In this document: one piece after another, positions 13,948 to 16,724 of the stretch
Numbering within the stretch: the first letter of the stretch is position 1
Layout of the letters: each line of letters opens with the position of its first letter
DNA from: an uncultured Odoribacter sp.
GTDB taxonomy: Bacteria > Bacteroidota > Bacteroidia > Bacteroidales > Marinifilaceae
Assembly: GCA_905204385.1 (NCBI GenBank)
Contig: CAJKZL010000013.1
Span: 1-16,724 of the forward strand
Reading direction: 5' to 3'
Length of the DNA: 16,724 nucleotides
Program-made: the position numbers and the translations under genes
Notes under the pieces: model-generated
Seen by the model: only the letters and a program-made list of their open reading frames with translations
What the model was told of the DNA's origin: nothing
Database searches by the model: none

Positions 13948-14043
13948 TGAAGTTTAAGGTTTAACGTTTATAGTTTAAGGACGAAAGTTGAGCATCTATC
14001 AACTTTAAACCTTAAACTATAAACTATAAACTATAAACTTTCA
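13948..14043. repeat. Long palindromic repeat between convergent genes
   Basis: A near-perfect palindrome of about 95 nt. A 15-bp helix (13966-13980 with 14010-14024) and an 8-bp helix AAAGTTGA/TCAACTTT (13984-13991 with 13999-14006) are separated by a 3x3 internal loop and closed by a 7-nt loop. Outer arms also match with a 1-nt indel. The right side carries three tandem copies of the heptamer AACTATA. It probably ends transcription from both trpB and the TPR gene, and it looks like one copy of a dispersed intergenic repeat. Confidence 0.75.
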
Positions 14044-14044
14044 A

Positions 14045-14815
14045 CTAATCCCCCTTGCAATAGCGCTTAATAATGTTATAAGCGCTCACAATTCCCAATT
14101 CCCCGGCCTTACTCAAATCTACGTTCGCCATGGCTTTCTGCCCCGTATAAATGTAAAGCAAGCCGCGGTTGAAATAGGCCTCTGCAATATCCTTATCCTT
14201 TGCAATCACCTGGCTATAGGTGGATATCGCTTTGTCGATCTCTCCATTTCTGGCATAGACATTGGCAATATTGAACAGGGCATAAACGAAATCAGGATCG
14301 ATCTCCAGACATTTATAATATCCTTCGAGTACCGATGAATAATCCACCTTCCGGTGATCGTCCTCTTTCTCTCCCACTATCCGGGGTGCCTTATCTTCTA
14401 TCGATTCAATATAATCGAACATCAACATCCGGGCATTGGCACGGTTAAACAAAGCCAATAGATTCCGGGGATCTTTTTCGAGCAAAGCCGTAAAATCGTC
14501 TATGGCTTTCGGATATTCCTGAAGACTCAGGTAGAAACTTCCCCTCAGCAAATAACTGTCCGAATCTTCCTGTTCGGCAATATTTCCGGACAAGCGCTCA
14601 ATGGACGATTCCACGAATCCTTCCGGATAATGCTGCGCTTTGTTGCACAACGTAATGGCAGGATTATAATTGTGGGCCTGATTATAAGCCATAATATGCT
14701 TATTGTAATATTGTACCTTCCCGCTTCTTAAAGAATCCAGGCTCATATACTGCACATAAAACACCTCCTGCAATTCGATGATTACGTTCTTATCCTGTAC
14801 CCGTCCGTTGATCAC
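14045..14815 (-). CDS. TPR protein, C-terminal part cut off by an in-frame stop
   Basis: This frame encodes about 256 residues from a GTG at 14815. It is really the continuation of the TPR gene at 14852-16000: it lies in the same frame, and the codons between (14816-14851) are open and read as ordinary protein (IDINARYDDVRD). It contains further tetratricopeptide repeats (SYLLRGSFYLSLQEYPKAIDDF, ALFNRANARM, YALFNIANVYARNGEIDKAI, AYFNRGLLYIYTGQKAMANVDL). There is no signal peptide of its own, so a separately started product would stay in the cytosol. It is best regarded as the 3' half of a broken gene unless the stop is read through. Confidence 0.6.
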   Translation of the reverse strand: MINGRVQDKNVIIELQEVFYVQYMSLDSLRSGKVQYYNKHIMAYNQAHNYNPAITLCNKAQHYPEGFVESSIERLSGNIAEQEDSDSYLLRGSFYLSLQEYPKAIDDFTALLEKDPRNLLALFNRANARMLMFDYIESIEDKAPRIVGEKEDDHRKVDYSSVLEGYYKCLEIDPDFVYALFNIANVYARNGEIDKAISTYSQVIAKDKDIAEAYFNRGLLYIYTGQKAMANVDLSKAGELGIVSAYNIIKRYCKGD

Positions 14816-14851
14816 ATCCCGGACGTCGTCATACCGGGCATTGATGTCGAT

Positions 14852-14854
14852 CTA
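14852..14854 (-). other. In-frame TAG codon interrupting the TPR gene
   Basis: The minus strand reads ...CGC AAA TAG ATC GAC ATC..., with open frame on both sides. Without this one codon the ORF would run from 16000 to 14045 as about 650 residues. A single-base change, a sequencing error, or readthrough are all possible. Confidence 0.8.
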
Positions 14855-16000
14855 TTTGCGAATATTAGCCGTCGTATCCGCTAACGCATTCCGGTCGCCT
14901 TCTTTCATTTTCTTGTAGCGATCCATAATATTCAGCGCCATGTAGCGGTCCTCTTCGGCAGATGCAGCATTCCCCAGTTCATTTTCCACAGCAGCCCGTA
15001 CAATATAAGCCTTTACAAAATCCGGATATAACCGGATACTTTCGGAGAAATCATCATAGGCGCCATACCAGTCGCGGATTTCCATTTTCAATAACCCCCG
15101 GTTGAAATAAATCAGGATATTATCCGGATTCATGTCCACCACCTTATCCAAATCACGTATGGCCGCATTGGTCTCTCCCACCTCGGCCTTCAGCATGGCC
15201 CGGTTGTAATAGGCGAAAATATAATTACTGTCCAGCTTGATCACCTCATCGTAATCCGCCATCGTCTGAGGATATTTTTTCATTTCATACCACACCATAG
15301 CCCGGCTCATCAGGATTTTCTTGTTTTCCGGATTCGCCTTCAAAGCCCGGTTGAAATCCTCTATCGCATTATGATAATCTTTTTGCTGATAATAAAGATA
15401 GCCCCGCAACCCGAAAGCATCGTCGGAAAACATGTTCAGGTGGATAGCCGAGTTACAATCGGCCATGGCTCCCTCCACATTGTCCAGCTTTTCCCGGACG
15501 ATAGCTCGGTTGAGATAAGCCGGCAATAATTTAGGGTCTATCATCAAAGCTTTCGAATAATCCTTTTCCGCCTCTTTATATTTCCCCAATTGCGCTTCAG
15601 TGATTCCCCGCTGGGCATAAACATACGCCGCCGTAGGATCCAGGGCAATGGCTTCGGCATAATCTTTGAGGGCATCTTCGTACTTTCCCATATTGTTATA
15701 GGCAACGCCCCGGTAAGTGTAAGCATGAAAATAATTCGGATTCAATTTGATGGCCTGCGAAAAATCGCGGATCGAACCCTCATAATCATCCAGATTCAGT
15801 TTGGCCAATCCCCGGAAAAAATAAGGCTCCGAAAGATAGGGCTTCAACCGGATGATGCTGTTGAAATTGTCGATAGCACTGACATAGTCGTCGAAATAGA
15901 TGGCATTCTGCCCCATCCGAAGCATACTACTGGTGTTCCATTGAGCATAGGTTTGGCAGACTCCGGTTAGCAGGAGCAAGAGAAAAATAATTTTTTTCAT
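14852..16000 (-). CDS. Exported tetratricopeptide-repeat protein, N-terminal part
   Basis: 382 residues. A signal peptide (MKKIIFLLLLLTGVCQTYA, probable cleavage before Gln20) is followed by about ten consecutive 34-residue TPR units (residues about 25-360). They show the typical pattern of Tyr/Phe-x-Arg-Gly/Ala then Tyr-x-x-Ala-x-x-Asp-Phe, for example AYTYRGVAYNNMGKYEDALKDY. TPR arrays are scaffolds for protein contacts; here this would occur in the periplasm or at the cell surface. The ORF ends at a TAG at 14852-14854, but the same frame continues with more TPRs to 14045, so this is probably a truncated form of a protein of about 650 residues. A TATCTTTG box lies 26-33 nt upstream of the ATG. 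Confidence 0.85.
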   Translation of the reverse strand: MKKIIFLLLLLTGVCQTYAQWNTSSMLRMGQNAIYFDDYVSAIDNFNSIIRLKPYLSEPYFFRGLAKLNLDDYEGSIRDFSQAIKLNPNYFHAYTYRGVAYNNMGKYEDALKDYAEAIALDPTAAYVYAQRGITEAQLGKYKEAEKDYSKALMIDPKLLPAYLNRAIVREKLDNVEGAMADCNSAIHLNMFSDDAFGLRGYLYYQQKDYHNAIEDFNRALKANPENKKILMSRAMVWYEMKKYPQTMADYDEVIKLDSNYIFAYYNRAMLKAEVGETNAAIRDLDKVVDMNPDNILIYFNRGLLKMEIRDWYGAYDDFSESIRLYPDFVKAYIVRAAVENELGNAASAEEDRYMALNIMDRYKKMKEGDRNALADTTANIRK

Positions 16001-16025
16001 GCGCGGTATAACATCTATTGACGGT

Positions 16026-16033
16026 CAAAGATA
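16026..16033 (-). promoter_or_regulatory. Candidate -7 box of the TPR gene
   Basis: Minus-strand TATCTTTG matches TAnnTTTG and would give a leader of about 20 nt before the ATG at 16000. It lies directly after the terminator of the kelch-like gene, so the TPR gene probably starts its own transcript. Confidence 0.5.
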
Positions 16034-16038
16034 AACAA

Positions 16039-16066
16039 AAAATGGGATGCTTACGCACCCCATTTT
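16039..16066 (-). terminator. Intrinsic terminator of the kelch-like gene
   Basis: AAAATGGGATGC (16039-16050) pairs with GCACCCCATTTT (16055-16066) with one A-C mismatch and a TTAC loop. On the minus strand it is followed by TTTTTTGTTT, a good T tract, 21 nt after the kelch-like stop. Confidence 0.85.
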
Positions 16067-16087
16067 ATTATTATGTGTTGATAAAAA

Positions 16088-16724
16088 TTAATAGTCATTA
16101 TTTTCATCTTCATCGATACCCGGTATAAATTTCCAGGTGGAATTATCATTGGCAGTAGTCAGTGAAGAACCTCCGGTAGTCACATAACCATAGCCTTTGA
16201 TGGCGAAACCGACTCCACCGATACGGATATACATGGCATCGCGGAATTCGGTCACTTCATGCCAACGGTCCTCGTCTATGCGATATTCCCAGGCAGTTTT
16301 CGTACCGGCACCACCGCAGATATATCCTCTGTCTATGCCTCCGTCCAGGTTAGAAGAAAAAGCAACGGCATAGGCTCTGGGAATCTTGCCGTAATCATCG
16401 TTCCAGCTTCCATCCTGATCCACCAGGGGCGCTTTTTTATGCCAGTTTGTTCCATCAAAAGCATACACATCCGTAACATTCTGACTTCCATCGGAACCCA
16501 GGCAGAGAACCACCTGTCCGGCTACTTTGAAAACCACTCCTCCTACACGCGCATCTCCATCGAAAATTTTTTCGGTCCAAGTGCCGGTAGAGGGATCATA
16601 TTCATAAATATTCTTGCTGGTGCGTCCGTCAACCTGACCTGTCCCGGCATAACCTTTTCCATTCATTTCGAAAGCGACTCCGCCCCAGAAAGAACAGGCA
16701 ACCGTATCGGTCGTAAAATCCCGG
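16088..16724 (-). CDS. Kelch-type beta-propeller protein (5' end outside the window)
   Basis: The frame is open to the right edge of the window, so this is only the C-terminal 211 or so residues. At least three to four kelch-like units are visible, each with a Gly-rich hairpin and an aromatic strand: GVAFEMNGKGYAGTG followed by YEYDPSTGTWTEK; GVVFKVAGQVVLCLG followed by VYAFDGTNWHKKA; AVAFSSNLDGGIDRGYICGG followed by AWEYRIDEDRWHEV; and GVGFAIKGYGYVTTG followed by STWKFIPG. Such propellers in Bacteroidales are usually exported lipoproteins, but the N-terminus is not seen. The stop at 16088 is followed by a strong terminator. The internal ATG at 16666 lies within a repeat and is not the start. 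Confidence 0.8.
   Translation of the reverse strand, partial: RDFTTDTVACSFWGGVAFEMNGKGYAGTGQVDGRTSKNIYEYDPSTGTWTEKIFDGDARVGGVVFKVAGQVVLCLGSDGSQNVTDVYAFDGTNWHKKAPLVDQDGSWNDDYGKIPRAYAVAFSSNLDGGIDRGYICGGAGTKTAWEYRIDEDRWHEVTEFRDAMYIRIGGVGFAIKGYGYVTTGGSSLTTANDNSTWKFIPGIDEDENNDY

Noticed and set aside
14010..14040. Tandem AACTATA units considered as a CRISPR array
   Set aside because: The unit is only 7 nt, without spacers, and forms one arm of a palindrome; no cas genes are nearby.
14852..14854. TAG as programmed readthrough or a recoded sense codon
   Set aside because: The flanking bases do not match a known readthrough context, other genes in the window end in TAG normally (for example the glycosyltransferase at 2262), and no special element is visible. 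A mutation or sequence error is simpler.

Overview
The window looks like chromosomal DNA of a Bacteroidota bacterium, most likely order Bacteroidales. The signs are -7 promoter boxes of the TAnnTTTG type in front of several genes, start codons with no clear Shine-Dalgarno sequence, many lipoproteins and SusC-style carboxypeptidase-regulatory-like domains, and gene families typical of gut Bacteroidales. The genus cannot be settled from sequence alone; an Odoribacter-like member is only a guess. No mobile element, CRISPR array, tRNA or rRNA was seen.

Left part (1-6971). A small S4-domain RNA-binding protein on + is followed by a long run of genes on the minus strand. In order of transcription these are: an ECF sigma-factor cassette (membrane glycosyltransferase -> sigma factor -> exported carboxypeptidase-regulatory-like protein, all overlapping), an OmpH/Skp-like lipoprotein with its own terminator, a soluble family 2 glycosyltransferase, and a tightly coupled pair (SRPBCC/AHSA1 protein -> Gfo/Idh/MocA oxidoreductase).

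Middle part (6972-11696). A phosphofructokinase carries active-site residues of the pyrophosphate-dependent type. Next are a GC-richer, structured spacer and a minus-strand envelope cluster (lipoprotein metallophosphoesterase -> outer-membrane barrel -> small lipoprotein). Divergent from that cluster is mpl, which recycles peptidoglycan tripeptide.

Right part (11697-16724). A small XRE-type regulator with a coiled-coil tail is followed by the most striking element of the window: a complete transcription attenuator in front of a TrpB2-type tryptophan synthase beta subunit. It has a 23-residue leader peptide with three consecutive Trp codons, a perfect 15-bp terminator hairpin with a T tract, and a perfect 12-bp alternative (antiterminator) pairing placed where a ribosome stalled on the Trp codons would expose it. 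Convergent to trpB, behind a roughly 95-nt palindromic repeat, lies a periplasmic or surface TPR protein gene split by a single in-frame TAG codon, so that it reads as two ORFs. At the right edge is the 3' part of a kelch-type beta-propeller gene that continues beyond the window.

Overall the window is mostly housekeeping and cell-envelope genes. The novelty lies in regulation (the attenuator and several unexplained intergenic hairpins) and in the interrupted TPR gene.
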